Positions 8,935-18,286 of a DNA stretch of 64,000 nt are shown one piece after another. Origin of the DNA: JAFGPL01 sp963781805 (GTDB taxonomy: Bacteria > Bacteroidota > Bacteroidia > Bacteroidales > UBA10428); assembly GCA_963781805.1 (NCBI GenBank), contig CAWAHF010000004.1, positions 3,410,001 through 3,474,000 on the forward strand, given 5' to 3'. How positions within the stretch are numbered: the stretch's first letter is position 1; each line of letters opens with the position of its first letter. The translations under genes and the position numbers were made by a program. The notes beneath the pieces were generated by a model, which was not told the origin of the DNA, did not search any database, and worked only from the letters and a program-made list of their open reading frames with translations.

Positions 8935-10143
8935 AATAGAGATATCATCAAAAATAGCGGTATTTTCTTCATTAATTCCTTGTCTCTCAATAATATCTTT
9001 AATATTGGTTTCAATGGTCGAAGGGTTGGTAAGGCATTGTTCAATCTCCTCAGTACCCGAAGTAACTCCTTTCCCGTCAAGCAAATCAGTTAATCCATCG
9101 GTATAACAAAGAATCTTTGTGGGTTCTTCTATCGTAATGGATCCTTTTCGAATCATTGGAATCTCATCAAGCATACCAATCCCGACACATCCTTTGGTTA
9201 AAAAACTGAGCTCTTTTCGGTTTTTTTGATACATCAGCGGATGGTTATGTCCTGCATTGATATATTCAAGCTCGCGTGTTTTAAAATTAAATTTTGCGAG
9301 AAAAAGCGTGATGAATTTTTCACCGTTTGCTGCCTGCATTACCCGCTGGTTAAGACTTTCCATCAATGCCGACAGAGAAATCTCGTGTGTAAACAGCGCA
9401 CGAAGATTTGCCTGAAAATTAGACATAAGCAGGGCTGCAGACATTCCTTTGCCTGAAACATCGGAGATACAGAATCCGATTTCATTCTTGCTCAGTTCAA
9501 TATAATCGTAATAATCTCCTCCCACCTCAAGGTGGGGCTGATAAAAAGCAGTGATATGAATCTTATCGTTCTTTGGTAAAATAAGTTGACTGGGAATCAG
9601 CATGCTTTGCATTTTGGACGCCAGTTCAAGCTCTTTTTTTAAAGCTTCCTGTTGTAATAACTGCTTAAACAATCTGATATTTTCCGTAGCAACTATGATG
9701 ATATTTGAGAGTGTCTGAATAAAGGTAAGGTGCTTAATGGTTGGGCTGATACCCTCACATTCCTCATCAATATCCCCAATGATAACAAATGCAATATGCT
9801 TGTTATTATGGATAACAGGAATAATAATATCAAAACCTTCGAGGTTTTTATTCGGTGACGAGGTAACAGGTGTAATCTCGGTGAGACACATCAGATCGGT
9901 TTCAATATCGATGTTCTGATATCTTTCTCCCACTTCACCTGATATAAGGATACACTTCCAATTTTCTTCGAACTTATAAACCAATACTTTCCCTATCTTT
10001 AAATCTTTGGTAAGAAGTTCTTCATATCTTTCCAACAACTCATCCTGGGTCAGATTCTCATTTATTGCTTCTGTTATTTGCAATAACGATTTAAGTTTAA
10101 AAGTGGTAAGTTGCAGGCGGTTTATGGAAGCTGATCTGGACAT
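8914..10143 (-). CDS. GAF-domain PP2C/SpoIIE-type protein serine phosphatase
   Basis: This is a 409-residue soluble protein. Residues about 15-165 form a GAF-like sensor domain. A coiled linker follows (residues 165-190, ELELASKMQSMLIP), with the MQ..LLP pattern typical of RsbU/SpoIIE phosphatases. The PP2C-type catalytic domain then runs to the end. Its metal-binding motifs are present: VGGDYYDYIE, then ISDVSGKGMSAALLM, then CYTDGLTDLLD. Such enzymes dephosphorylate anti-sigma factor antagonists in partner-switching pathways. No anti-sigma or STAS gene is adjacent. The stop lies inside the 3' end of the convergent O-antigen ligase gene (21-bp overlap). efp lies 26 bp upstream on the same strand, so efp and this gene may be co-transcribed. 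Confidence 0.9.
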   Translation of the reverse strand: MSRSASINRLQLTTFKLKSLLQITEAINENLTQDELLERYEELLTKDLKIGKVLVYKFEENWKCILISGEVGERYQNIDIETDLMCLTEITPVTSSPNKNLEGFDIIIPVIHNNKHIAFVIIGDIDEECEGISPTIKHLTFIQTLSNIIIVATENIRLFKQLLQQEALKKELELASKMQSMLIPSQLILPKNDKIHITAFYQPHLEVGGDYYDYIELSKNEIGFCISDVSGKGMSAALLMSNFQANLRALFTHEISLSALMESLNQRVMQAANGEKFITLFLAKFNFKTRELEYINAGHNHPLMYQKNRKELSFLTKGCVGIGMLDEIPMIRKGSITIEEPTKILCYTDGLTDLLDGKGVTSGTEEIEQCLTNPSTIETNIKDIIERQGINEENTAIFDDISILGIEFF

Positions 10144-10169
10144 TTTAAAATTTATAATTTATAGGGGTA

Positions 10170-10736
10170 TTATTTTACACGCTCATAATATGACCTGTCC
10201 CTTGTATCGATTCGTATTTTCTCTCCCGTATCAATAAACAGGGGAACCATAATGCTAGCCCCTGTTTCAACGGTGGCTGGTTTAAGCGCTGAACCCGATG
10301 ATGTATCGCCCTTGATTCCGGGTTCGGTATAGGTAACCTCCAGTTCCACAAAAGGAGGAAGCTCTACTGAAAGGGCAGTTTCGGTATCCGCATGAAATAC
10401 AATTTCTACGTTTTGGCCCTCTTTCATCAGATCGGGATTTTCAATCATATCATGCTGGATGGGTATTTGTTCAAAAGTTTCGTTATGCATGAATGTAAAA
10501 CCAATATCGTCGGCATAAAGAAACTGATATGGCCTTCTCTCTATCCTCGTTATGTTTATTTTATGTCCTGAAGTAAATGTATTCTCAATCACCCTGCCGT
10601 TGGTAAGGCTTTTTAATTTTGTGCGGACAAATGCACCTCCCTTACCGGGTTTTACATGCTGAAATTGTACAACCGTATAAATGTCATTGTTATATTCGAT
10701 ACACAATCCGTTCTTAATATCCCCTGTCGTTGCCAT
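10170..10736 (-). CDS. efp: Elongation factor P
   Basis: EF-P binds stalled ribosomes and promotes peptide bonds at polyproline stretches. The 188-residue length and three-domain layout are standard. The tip loop that enters the peptidyl-transferase centre reads KPGKGGAF with the modifiable lysine at residue 32. The central OB domain and the C-terminal signature (VPLFIDTGEKIRIDTRDRSYYERV) are intact. The type of modification on Lys32 cannot be told, because no epmA/epmB-like gene is in the window. Upstream there is a CAAAGATA element (10796-10803), which is a minus-strand TATCTTTG box. Confidence 0.97.
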   Translation of the reverse strand: MATTGDIKNGLCIEYNNDIYTVVQFQHVKPGKGGAFVRTKLKSLTNGRVIENTFTSGHKINITRIERRPYQFLYADDIGFTFMHNETFEQIPIQHDMIENPDLMKEGQNVEIVFHADTETALSVELPPFVELEVTYTEPGIKGDTSSGSALKPATVETGASIMVPLFIDTGEKIRIDTRDRSYYERVK

Positions 10737-10795
10737 AAATTTTTTCGCTAAAGTCTTTACTACTTATTCATTTTGAAAATCGAAGCACAAAATTG

Positions 10796-10803
10796 CAAAG
10801 ATA
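10796..10803 (-). promoter_or_regulatory. Candidate -7 box for efp
   Basis: On the minus strand this reads TATCTTTG, an exact TAnnTTTG match 60 bp upstream of the efp ATG. The nearest TTTG upstream (10815-10818) is only 11 nt away, so the -33 element is not convincing. Confidence 0.4.
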
Positions 10804-10874
10804 TTTTTAAAATTCAAATCCTATCACCTTATATTTCATCTGAAAGAATATTCCTTTGTATCTGAATAAGATGT

Positions 10875-11651
10875 TTATTCCTTTGCTTTAAAATCGTACT
10901 TTAAATTTGAAAAGTTTTCCAGTTCGCACTTGATTGACCCAACCCACATATTAAATCTCACCAAAATGGGTAACAAATTCTGGTCATCTGAAATCCAGAT
11001 CGTCATATCATCCTCGGTTTTGAATATCCTTCCGGGTTCCACCACCGGATCAAACCGAAGACATCTGATTTTCCCAAAATTGGTTTTTAACTCCTCTTTT
11101 CCGCTATATCTTATTTTAAAAGGGAATATTTCATCCCCGAAAAATGTAATTACCTCGATAACCGCTCCTTTGAAAATTTTATCCATATTCACACTACGAA
11201 TATAATACAGTGTTGAAACCATATCCAAAATGTACGGAGGAACCCGAAATGTTGAATCTGAGCGCTGACTGTACAATGTGCTATCGTCATGATTATAAAA
11301 TACTTCGTTATAATACTTGTAATTGCCTTCCTTTATATTTCGAACTGCCTTAATTGGAAGACAGGAGGAAGGATCGAAATAACTTTCATACACATCTTTT
11401 ACACTGAATAATTTATCGGCAACCCCTTTTGATTGTGCCACAAGATATGCATGATACACCGTTTTGCCATTATATTTTTCAAGGTTAACCGATACACTTG
11501 CTTCTCCTCCATGTATAAATCCATAGCGGATGAGATACACCAGTTGTTCGCCCGAGGTAAATGACTTGAACTTTTTAAGTTCAGGCTGGGATTGAGCAGA
11601 TGCAGTGAGAAATGAAAGTAATCCAAATACAAAGAATACAACTGATCTCAT
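10875..11651 (-). CDS. DUF3108 domain-containing exported protein
   Basis: This is a 258-residue protein with an N-terminal signal peptide (hydrophobic residues 3-17, cleavage likely after TASAQ). The remainder is a beta-rich DUF3108 domain, recognisable by FTSGEQLVYLIRYGFIHGGEA near residue 32 (the start of the fold) and by the RIFKTEDDMTIWISDD and LPILVRF strands near the end. DUF3108 proteins are periplasmic or outer-membrane-associated and have no established function. No lipobox cysteine follows the signal. It is a single gene, about 140 bp upstream of efp on the same strand. Confidence 0.8.
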   Translation of the reverse strand: MRSVVFFVFGLLSFLTASAQSQPELKKFKSFTSGEQLVYLIRYGFIHGGEASVSVNLEKYNGKTVYHAYLVAQSKGVADKLFSVKDVYESYFDPSSCLPIKAVRNIKEGNYKYYNEVFYNHDDSTLYSQRSDSTFRVPPYILDMVSTLYYIRSVNMDKIFKGAVIEVITFFGDEIFPFKIRYSGKEELKTNFGKIRCLRFDPVVEPGRIFKTEDDMTIWISDDQNLLPILVRFNMWVGSIKCELENFSNLKYDFKAKE

Positions 11652-11868
11652 ACTAGTTTAATTGATTGCTTTGCAAAATAATCGTATCGCTGATAAACGA
11701 TTTTAATTTTAAAGATAACTAAATTATTACAAATTTAGTGCCTGTTGAAGTTTAAGAAATCATTCAAATATTTTGGTTCATGCCCTCTGTTGGTTAACCG
11801 ATATCAGCTATTCGAATAAGCAAAAACAATTGAATCTGAATTCGGGATAGATTCATCGTGGTGAGATC

Positions 11869-12582
11869 TCAAATAACTTTTCTTTTCGGAATAGTTGCGA
11901 TAAAATCTTTCAAATAATAGGGTTCAAAGTATGCAATATTTTCAAATTTCTCATCATTAAAAAGTTGTTGAGCAATCTCGTTCATAAAAACAGCTGAATG
12001 TGCAAATTCTGACAGAAAAAATGCATTTCTATTTCTTATCAGGTCTTTGCATTTCGAAGCTCCGTCGCCTGCAAATACAAGTTTCCCTTTCTCAAGATAG
12101 GATTCGAAAGAACTTTCATCAATAATTTTTGCGGTTACTTTCTCTACCGGCTGATTTTGAGAATCATAAACCGCCGTATATACCTCCATTCTTCTGGCAT
12201 CTATCATCGGACAATAGCGCATATTTTCAAATGACGGTAGCTCAGTATGTTTATTCTCAACTGCTTTTATCATTCCGAAGGCTATGGCTTGTAACGTATC
12301 CACCGCTATGAGAGGGATGTCACTCCCGTAACAAAGCCCCTTAGCCAGTGAAACTCCTATCCTGAGACCAGTAAAAGAACCCGGACCTTTGCTAATGGCT
12401 ATCGCATCCAGTTGTTTCACCGACTTTCCTGCTTTCTTAAGCACATTATCAACAAAAATTCCGAGATGCGAAGCATGCACCTTTTCTTCGGAGCTATCAA
12501 TATGAGCAATGATTTCCTTTTTGTCTGCAAGGGCCACAGAACAAACCGGTGTTGCAGTATCTATGCATAATATAAGCGCCAT
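11869..12582 (-). CDS. tsaB: tRNA threonylcarbamoyladenosine biosynthesis protein TsaB
   Basis: TsaB is the inactive ASKHA-fold partner that activates TsaD in making the universal t6A37 modification of ANN-decoding tRNAs. The N-terminal strand pair ILCIDTATPVCSVAL, the HASHL segment and the GPGSFTGLRIGVSLAKGL motif (about residues 66-83) are diagnostic. The length of 237 aa is normal. It lies downstream of the TolC/MacA-like pair on the same strand with a gap of about 120 bp, so read-through is possible, but no functional link is expected. Neither tsaC, tsaD nor tsaE is in the window. Confidence 0.93.
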   Translation of the reverse strand: MALILCIDTATPVCSVALADKKEIIAHIDSSEEKVHASHLGIFVDNVLKKAGKSVKQLDAIAISKGPGSFTGLRIGVSLAKGLCYGSDIPLIAVDTLQAIAFGMIKAVENKHTELPSFENMRYCPMIDARRMEVYTAVYDSQNQPVEKVTAKIIDESSFESYLEKGKLVFAGDGASKCKDLIRNRNAFFLSEFAHSAVFMNEIAQQLFNDEKFENIAYFEPYYLKDFIATIPKRKVI

Positions 12583-12702
12583 CGGAAAATTTTACATCAT
12601 CCCGGATATATCTTGAGGATTAACCGATACCAGCACATCCGGGTGTGCAAAAATAATGCTTTTAACCCGGAAAAACTGTTTTCTGATAAGAATGAAAGAT
12701 TT

Positions 12703-14031
12703 CTATTTCTTCTTTTTCTTATACAGTTCAGACTCCTTTACCTTGTTTACTAACGAACCGTCCTTTAATTTTTTTGAAATTACGTCGTAAGGCGCTTTGA
12801 TAATAATATCGTTTTCTGTCAGCCCATCGGTTATTTCAATATAATTATTATCCTGAATTCCTGTTTTTACTACCTTTTGAACTGCTTTTCCGTTGTCATA
12901 CAGAAAAACAACCTCATCCGGTGATTTTTTAATATTTTCGATGGCCGAACTATCCGACTTATTCAGGGAGTCGAGCCGGGTGGTAACCGCCTGAATAGGC
13001 GCTGAAAGAACATTCGTTTTTCGTTGCGTCATGATATCGGCCGAGGCAGACATTCCGGGCAGAAATGGTTTGTAATTTCCCTTATCGAGCAAATCCTGAT
13101 AAGAACCTTTCAGAAGCAAAATTTTCACTTCAAAGTTGGTTACCTGATCTGTCGACATGCCGGTTGTATTGGCAGAATTTGCAATTTGTGTCACCACCCC
13201 TTTGAATTTTCTGTCAAGATAAGCATCTACCTCTATCAGCGCTGTATCCGACTCTTTTACTCTTACGATATCGTTCTCGTTAACTTCAACCAGCAATTCC
13301 ATCTTGCTCAGGTCAGCAATGGTAAGCAAATCAGTACCGGCCATCAGATCAGTTCCGGCAACCCGTTGACCTTTTTCAACATACAATGCGGAAATCGTAC
13401 CTGACATGGGAGCATAAATGGAAGCTTTGGTTAATTTTTCGTTGGCTTCGTTCAATGAGGCCCTGGCGCTGTTGATGGAATACTCTGCACCTATTACTGA
13501 TTGTTTGGCAGATTCCACATTTGCTTTGGCAATTTCGTAACCAGATTGCGCCGATTCCCAATCGGATTCAGAGATTGCCCCTTCATTCCAGAGTTTTTTA
13601 TTCCGTTCGTACGACAATCGCGCCTGCTCAAACTGGGCATTTACCTGCGCAAGCTGAGCTTTGGCGTTTGCCAGATTTGCCCTGGAACCATCAACAGCTG
13701 CGGCTGCTCTGTCGCGAGCTGAAATATACATATCAGGTTTTATTTTAAGAAGCAATTGACCTTCCTTAACTATATCCCCGTCTTTTACAAAAAGTTCTAT
13801 TATCTCACCCGAAATTTCCGGGCTGATCTTGACTTCCGTTTCCGGTTGTATTTTGCCATTGGCAGTTATTACTTCGGTTATATCTCTTCTTTTCACCGTG
13901 TCAACTGCAACATTATAAACAAGTTCTTTTCCAAACCAGCCGGCCTTTTTCCCGACAATGGCAAACAGAATAAGAACGATGACTGCAATTATTAAATTCC
14001 GTAAAAGTTTCTTTGAATTCATAGGATTCAT
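12703..14031 (-). CDS. MacA/HlyD-like efflux periplasmic adaptor (membrane fusion protein)
   Basis: This is a 442-residue adaptor subunit that would bridge an inner-membrane pump to TolC. It has an N-terminal membrane anchor (residues 10-26), then a first lipoyl/barrel half with VITANGKIQPETEVKISPEI. A long coiled-coil hairpin covers about residues 105-205, rich in Ala/Asn/Gln with repeated NAKAQLAQVNAQFEQAR-type heptads. The second lipoyl half follows (IYAPMSGTISALYVEKGQRV), then the beta-barrel and membrane-proximal domains. The tail is a run of lysines. The gene starts 2 bp after the tolC-like stop, so the two are translationally coupled. No MacB or other permease gene follows; tsaB comes next. 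A second possible start is Met4. Confidence 0.9.
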   Translation of the reverse strand: MNPMNSKKLLRNLIIAVIVLILFAIVGKKAGWFGKELVYNVAVDTVKRRDITEVITANGKIQPETEVKISPEISGEIIELFVKDGDIVKEGQLLLKIKPDMYISARDRAAAAVDGSRANLANAKAQLAQVNAQFEQARLSYERNKKLWNEGAISESDWESAQSGYEIAKANVESAKQSVIGAEYSINSARASLNEANEKLTKASIYAPMSGTISALYVEKGQRVAGTDLMAGTDLLTIADLSKMELLVEVNENDIVRVKESDTALIEVDAYLDRKFKGVVTQIANSANTTGMSTDQVTNFEVKILLLKGSYQDLLDKGNYKPFLPGMSASADIMTQRKTNVLSAPIQAVTTRLDSLNKSDSSAIENIKKSPDEVVFLYDNGKAVQKVVKTGIQDNNYIEITDGLTENDIIIKAPYDVISKKLKDGSLVNKVKESELYKKKKK

Positions 14032-14033
14032 GT

Positions 14034-15470
14034 TTAATTCAATTTTAAAGATAATGGTTTGCCCTGATAAAAATCAAGTATTTTAATTTTAAAAATATAT
14101 TCATATTTCGATTGCAGCAGGTCAGATCTGGTAGAAATTAATTGATTCGACGCCACATTAAAATCCACCGTATTTACCAATCCCACTTCAAATCTCTGTT
14201 TGGTATAACCAAAAGACTCTTCCATAGAAATCAATGCCTTTTCGGATGCCTTGTATTTTTTCAGCGCTGCCCTGGCGTCTGCATAAGCCTGTTGAATTTC
14301 TTTATACAACAAATTCCTGGAATTTTCAAGGTTGTACCTGTAGTTCTGAATAGATATTTTAGCATTGCTTACGTTGTTATTTACATACCATCCGTTAAAG
14401 ATAGGAACACTGATATTGAAAGACAGGCTTTTGCTAATATTGTCCGATAATTGGTCCCGTTTTGGATAGATTCCGTTTATCGGTACCGGATACTGAGTTG
14501 TAACATCCTCCCCTCCGGCAGTTTGTCCTATTACTCTTGTTTCATACGTATATCCGGTGATAAGCTGCCGGGCATCGGAAAACCCGGAAGAAATATTTCC
14601 CGAAACAGAAATACGCGGACTATAGCCACTTCGTGCAACACACAAAAGTTTCTGTGCACTTCTAAGTTTGTATTCCGCACTTCTAATCTGAGGCAGCACA
14701 TTTTGCGATATATCAAAAATTTGATCTACATCGGCAACAATGTCATTGGTATCAGCTACTTCTATTGCAGGTATTTCAATTTCAAAATCTTTGGTTGAGT
14801 CAAGTTCCAGCAATTGGGCAAGGGTAAGATAAGACAGGTCAATACTGTTTTGTGCATTCACTACATTCAATTCATCTGCGGCAGCCTGTGCCTGAATCTC
14901 AAGCAACGAAGCCCTGGGCAGGCTTCCGGATGTTACAAGCTTTTTGGTACGTTCTACCTGTTGCAGTGTTACATCGTACTTGCTTTTAGCTGCAGTCATC
15001 AGTTCAGTATTTAGCAATATCTGCAGATAAGCAGCAGCAATATTCAACGAAATATCATTCTTAAGTTTTTCCAGGTCTTTAAGACTTGCCTTCAAATCGA
15101 ACTGATTTTGCTGGATGGTATTGACTTTCTGTAACCCACTGAACACATCTACCTGGGAACTTGCAGAAAAATTGCCCCCAATAACCGTCTGATTTTCTTT
15201 AAATGTGTATGTGGTAGGATCCAAGGCCCGTCCATTGGTATAGCTTTGTCCGTAATTTCCGTTCAAAGAAGGCAGCAAATCTAATTTAGACTGAAGAAGG
15301 GAGTTTTCCTTTACCCGTGTATCCAGCTCCTGCTGCTTAATCTGTATGTTATTCTCAAGAGCATACATGATACACCTTTCCAGCGACCACTTTTCCTGTG
15401 AATAACTAGTGCATAAAAAATGAAGAAAGAATACAACGAATAATAACCGAATTGCTTTATTTTGTTTCAT
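14034..15470 (-). CDS. TolC-family outer membrane efflux protein
   Basis: This is an outer-membrane channel of the TolC/OEP family, 478 residues from the ATG at 15470. That start gives a clean signal peptide (MKQNKAIRLLFVVFFLHFL, cleavage near CTSYSQ). An upstream extension in the same frame would put 25 unlikely residues in front. The mature part opens with WSLERCIMYALENN, the typical first OEP helix. It contains two long alpha-helical repeats (for example LKDLEKLKNDISLNIAAAYL and the later NSRNLLYKEIQQAYADARAA) around strands of the barrel. It is the first gene of the pair with the adaptor at 12703-14031. The substrate is unknown. Confidence 0.9.
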   Translation of the reverse strand: MKQNKAIRLLFVVFFLHFLCTSYSQEKWSLERCIMYALENNIQIKQQELDTRVKENSLLQSKLDLLPSLNGNYGQSYTNGRALDPTTYTFKENQTVIGGNFSASSQVDVFSGLQKVNTIQQNQFDLKASLKDLEKLKNDISLNIAAAYLQILLNTELMTAAKSKYDVTLQQVERTKKLVTSGSLPRASLLEIQAQAAADELNVVNAQNSIDLSYLTLAQLLELDSTKDFEIEIPAIEVADTNDIVADVDQIFDISQNVLPQIRSAEYKLRSAQKLLCVARSGYSPRISVSGNISSGFSDARQLITGYTYETRVIGQTAGGEDVTTQYPVPINGIYPKRDQLSDNISKSLSFNISVPIFNGWYVNNNVSNAKISIQNYRYNLENSRNLLYKEIQQAYADARAALKKYKASEKALISMEESFGYTKQRFEVGLVNTVDFNVASNQLISTRSDLLQSKYEYIFKIKILDFYQGKPLSLKLN

Positions 15471-15655
15471 CAGTTGGTATTTTAAAATGAATAGTCTGTT
15501 CTGACACGCAAAGAAAATAAGGATCTGGATTATATTTGTAACCAACGATACTCATTTTCATGTTCGTTTCATGGATTTGAAATTAGTCCGATTGTTTTCA
15601 ATCGGTTAAAATAGTACATTTAAATAAATTAGGATATCATATCGGACTGTTTTTT

Positions 15656-16372
15656 ATGACAAAATTATTCACACTCGAAGGAATTGGCACCATAAAACTT
15701 ACTAAAAATTCCAGGTTCAGGAATCTGAGAATTACTGTCCGTCCCTCTCAGGGTATTAATGTATCGGTGCCCGAAACGATAAGTTTTAAAGAAGCTGAAA
15801 AATTTGTAACAGATAAAATGGTATGGATAAAAAACAGTGTTGAAAAAATGCGCAGGTTATCAACTAACCGCACGGTTTTCGACCTTCAAACAAATTTTGA
15901 GACCCGGGAACACCGGTTAAAATTAATGCCGCATCAAAAAAATACGCTTCAGATTATCATCAAACACAATTTTATTTATGTTTTTTATCCGCAAACAGCC
16001 GATGTAAAGGATGAGAGAATTCAAAACTATATACGAAAAGCCATTACCGAAGCATGGAGAATCGAAGCCAAAACTTATCTGCCCGCCAGGGTAAAAGAAC
16101 TTGCCGGAAAATTCGGATTCAGTTACCGGACCATCTCTGTTAAAAATGCCGGAACACGCTGGGGAAGCTGTTCCTCTGTAAATAATATTAACCTGAATGT
16201 GCAACTAATGCGATTACCCCAACAGTTATGCGATTATATTATATTGCATGAACTGGCACATACGGTACAAAAAAATCACGGGAAAAATTTCTGGGCGTTG
16301 CTTGATAAAGTTACCGGCAATGCACGCGGCCTGGATAAACAGTTGAAAAAATTCAATCTTAAGAACTGGTAG
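15656..16372 (+). CDS. YgjP/SprT-like M48-family metallohydrolase (DUF45)
   Basis: This is a 238-residue protein of the YgjP-like group. The C-terminal half carries the zinc motif HELAH in YIILHELAHTVQKNHGKNFW (about residues 196-215), preceded by the family's RWGSCSSVNNINLN stretch (about residues 166-179). The N-terminal half is the beta-rich region usual in the family (IKLTKNSRFRNLRITVRPSQ). There is no signal peptide, so it is cytoplasmic. The biological substrate of this family is not known. The length matches. The neighbours are divergent or convergent, so it is probably a single-gene transcript. Confidence 0.88.
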   Translation: MTKLFTLEGIGTIKLTKNSRFRNLRITVRPSQGINVSVPETISFKEAEKFVTDKMVWIKNSVEKMRRLSTNRTVFDLQTNFETREHRLKLMPHQKNTLQIIIKHNFIYVFYPQTADVKDERIQNYIRKAITEAWRIEAKTYLPARVKELAGKFGFSYRTISVKNAGTRWGSCSSVNNINLNVQLMRLPQQLCDYIILHELAHTVQKNHGKNFWALLDKVTGNARGLDKQLKKFNLKNW

Positions 16373-16443
16373 AACTTAAAAATGAGAGAGAAAGAGAATC
16401 GGGCAAAGAACAGGAACAAATTGTAAAAATAACAGTCAATCCA

Positions 16444-17283
16444 TTATTGCTCAAGAACCAGATTCACTATTCCGTCCAAAGATTTGATATATTCATTGGA
16501 TTTCCTGCTTCCAAAAACCGAGTTAAACTGTTTTAGCAGTAACTGTTGAATATCTGTTTTCCAGTCCAAAACCGACAGGGTGGAAATTCTTCCCTGTTCA
16601 CGCTTTTCAAGCAGCCTTTTCAGGGTGTTGATATGACTGTGGTAAGCCATGTAGGCTTTTATTTTGGTGCGAAGAGGATTGCTAAGATGATTTTCAACCT
16701 TCCTGAGATGACCGGGAATAATATCAAAACAGGTTTCGTAATAGTTGTAAAACGTATTTCCCCAGTTTATAAAATGAATAAGAAAATCAGAGAGCCGGAA
16801 CAGTTCTTTTTCATTTTCTTTTTCCGCTGCAACGCTAAATAGTTCGCGCAACTCTGATAAATATGCCCTTTTGACATGTTTGTCAAACACATCGGATATT
16901 TCCTGTGCATACAGGCTGTAATCTTTTTCAAGTTGACCCGATGTAAGAGAAAAACCTTGTTGATATTTTTTAATTTCCGATATTTTTGCAATAACTAATC
17001 TCTCATCTTCCAATAAATGATATATCGGGAATATCTTGTGCAACAAAAATTCATCCAGCATCGATTTTGAAAAGTACCCCGAACAAATAAGGTTGTAAAT
17101 TTCTTTTTTGCTATTGGTTATTCGCTCCAGATTGCTTTTGTACAGGGAAAGATGTTCGCTGATCCTGCTTGGAATTTCAATTTTTTTCTTTCCTGCTACC
17201 GCAACAATGTTGAGTGAATGAAATTCCTCCGATTGATAGTTTTTGCTTTTCTCTGAGAGGTTGAATGTATGAGAAATTTCCAT
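16444..17283 (-). CDS. Hypothetical helical protein
   Basis: I do not recognise this 279-residue protein. It looks soluble, with no signal peptide or membrane helix, and almost wholly alpha-helical with many Lys/Glu residues. Aromatic-rich segments fall in the middle (FINWGNTFYNYYETCFDI, about residues 172-189). The N-terminus is beta-like (SLNIVAVAGKKKIEIPSR). It ends 71 bp from the convergent YgjP-like gene, and its start faces the 1-kb gap before the giant adhesin gene. The codon pattern and the long open frame on a strand with few other long frames support a real gene. Confidence 0.6.
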   Translation of the reverse strand: MEISHTFNLSEKSKNYQSEEFHSLNIVAVAGKKKIEIPSRISEHLSLYKSNLERITNSKKEIYNLICSGYFSKSMLDEFLLHKIFPIYHLLEDERLVIAKISEIKKYQQGFSLTSGQLEKDYSLYAQEISDVFDKHVKRAYLSELRELFSVAAEKENEKELFRLSDFLIHFINWGNTFYNYYETCFDIIPGHLRKVENHLSNPLRTKIKAYMAYHSHINTLKRLLEKREQGRISTLSVLDWKTDIQQLLLKQFNSVFGSRKSNEYIKSLDGIVNLVLEQ

Positions 17284-17690
17284 TGGTATTTAATGATTAA
17301 TAAATCCTGTGTTTACATGGTTGCAAAATACGAAATGATTGAGTGAATTCAAAATAACACACCAAAATGATATTCACAATTTCAGACGATTCGTAAACAA
17401 TTTAACAATAATTTTGGTAATTTGAGTATAAAATGAAAATTCGGGGAAAGAATTGCCACTCTGAGACACGACCCGTTGGGAAAGAGAATGTTACCCATTG
17501 CTGTATACTTAAGACTGGAAAGTACGCTAAAGCGCACTTAATTTAAAATGGATACCCTAAATTTCACCCAACCAAAGCTGGGAGTTAATCTTATTAGAGT
17601 AACGTCGTGCTTCAGCATGATGAATTTAGATATCCAATACCTTTAATGAGCTGACTTCACCCAGCTTTTCTGAAGTTGACAACAATGGAT

Positions 17691-17875
17691 TGTCACCCTG
17701 AAGTCGAAGGAAATGTCACCCTGAGCGGAGTCGAAGGAAATGTCACCCTGAGCGGAGTCGAAGGGATTATCACCCTGAGCGGAGTCGAAGGGATTATCAC
17801 CCTGAGCGTAGTCGAAAGGAATGTCACCCTGAGCGTAGTCGAAAGGAATGTCACCCTGAGCGTAGTCGAAGGGTG
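17691..17875 (+). repeat. Tandem array of seven 27-bp repeats
   Basis: Units start at 17691, 17714, 17741, 17768, 17795, 17822 and 17849. The common core is TCACCCTGAGCG(G/T)AGTCGAA. The first unit is 4 bp shorter because it lacks GCGG. The units fall into two subtypes by position: GGAGTC in units 2-4 and GTAGTC in units 5-7. Cores of this kind are, to my knowledge, scattered as short intergenic repeats in many genomes, where they give spurious LSGVEG peptides. Confidence 0.9.
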
Positions 17876-17941
17876 GTTTCGCTATTCCATACTACCTTAT
17901 ATTGAAGAAAGTTAAGTTGGGGGTTTCGTTTAACGAACAGT

Positions 17942-17957
17942 CTTCGACTACGCTCAG
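17942..17957 (-). repeat. Inverted copy of the 27-bp repeat core
   Basis: CTTCGACTACGCTCAG is the exact reverse complement of the core of the last array unit (17856-17871), so a 16-bp stem with a loop of about 70 nt is possible. A second partial copy, TACGCTCAGACTGA, follows at 17965. Confidence 0.85.
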
Positions 17958-18286
17958 ACTGACATTACGCTCAGACTGAAAAACAGTCCGGATTAACATT
18001 AGGTTTAGACTGATATTTCATCAGATATATGATCAATGTCATTGTTGACTGCTGCGACAGATAAAATTTCCATTCTAATACGTACATTACTTATGTCTAT
18101 TATATTATTGATATTGTGATATTTATAAATTATATCAGCAAGTGAAATCAATCTCTTTTTTTTCAAACAATTTATCCAAATTAAATTGTTAATATTTAAT
18201 TGATTAAGAAAACATTTTATTCCTATTTTCGTAGAATACTTTAGTCTGAAAATTTATTAGTTGTTGGTTATATTATAACACTAACG

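Larger units (their letters stand above)
17284..18286. other. 1-kb non-coding gap with short repeats
   Basis: No credible gene is seen. The central part holds a tandem array of 27-bp repeats (17691-17875) and inverted partial copies (17942-17973). A small open frame across the array (17676-17915) is an artefact of the repeat. The last 250 bp before the adhesin gene are very AT-rich and should contain its promoter, but no exact TAnnTTTG box is visible. TACTTTAG near 18237 is one mismatch away. Confidence 0.6.

Noticed and set aside
11790..12635. Near-identical 15-mers TTAACCGATATCAGC and TTAACCGATACCAGC on both sides of tsaB as a direct repeat of an insertion
   Set aside because: The match is too short, there are no terminal inverted repeats or transposase, and tsaB is a housekeeping gene.
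17676..17915. 79-codon open frame across the 27-bp repeats
   Set aside because: It is the translation of the repeat itself (27 is divisible by 3, so the frame stays open) and gives a repetitive LSGVEG-type peptide without any protein features.
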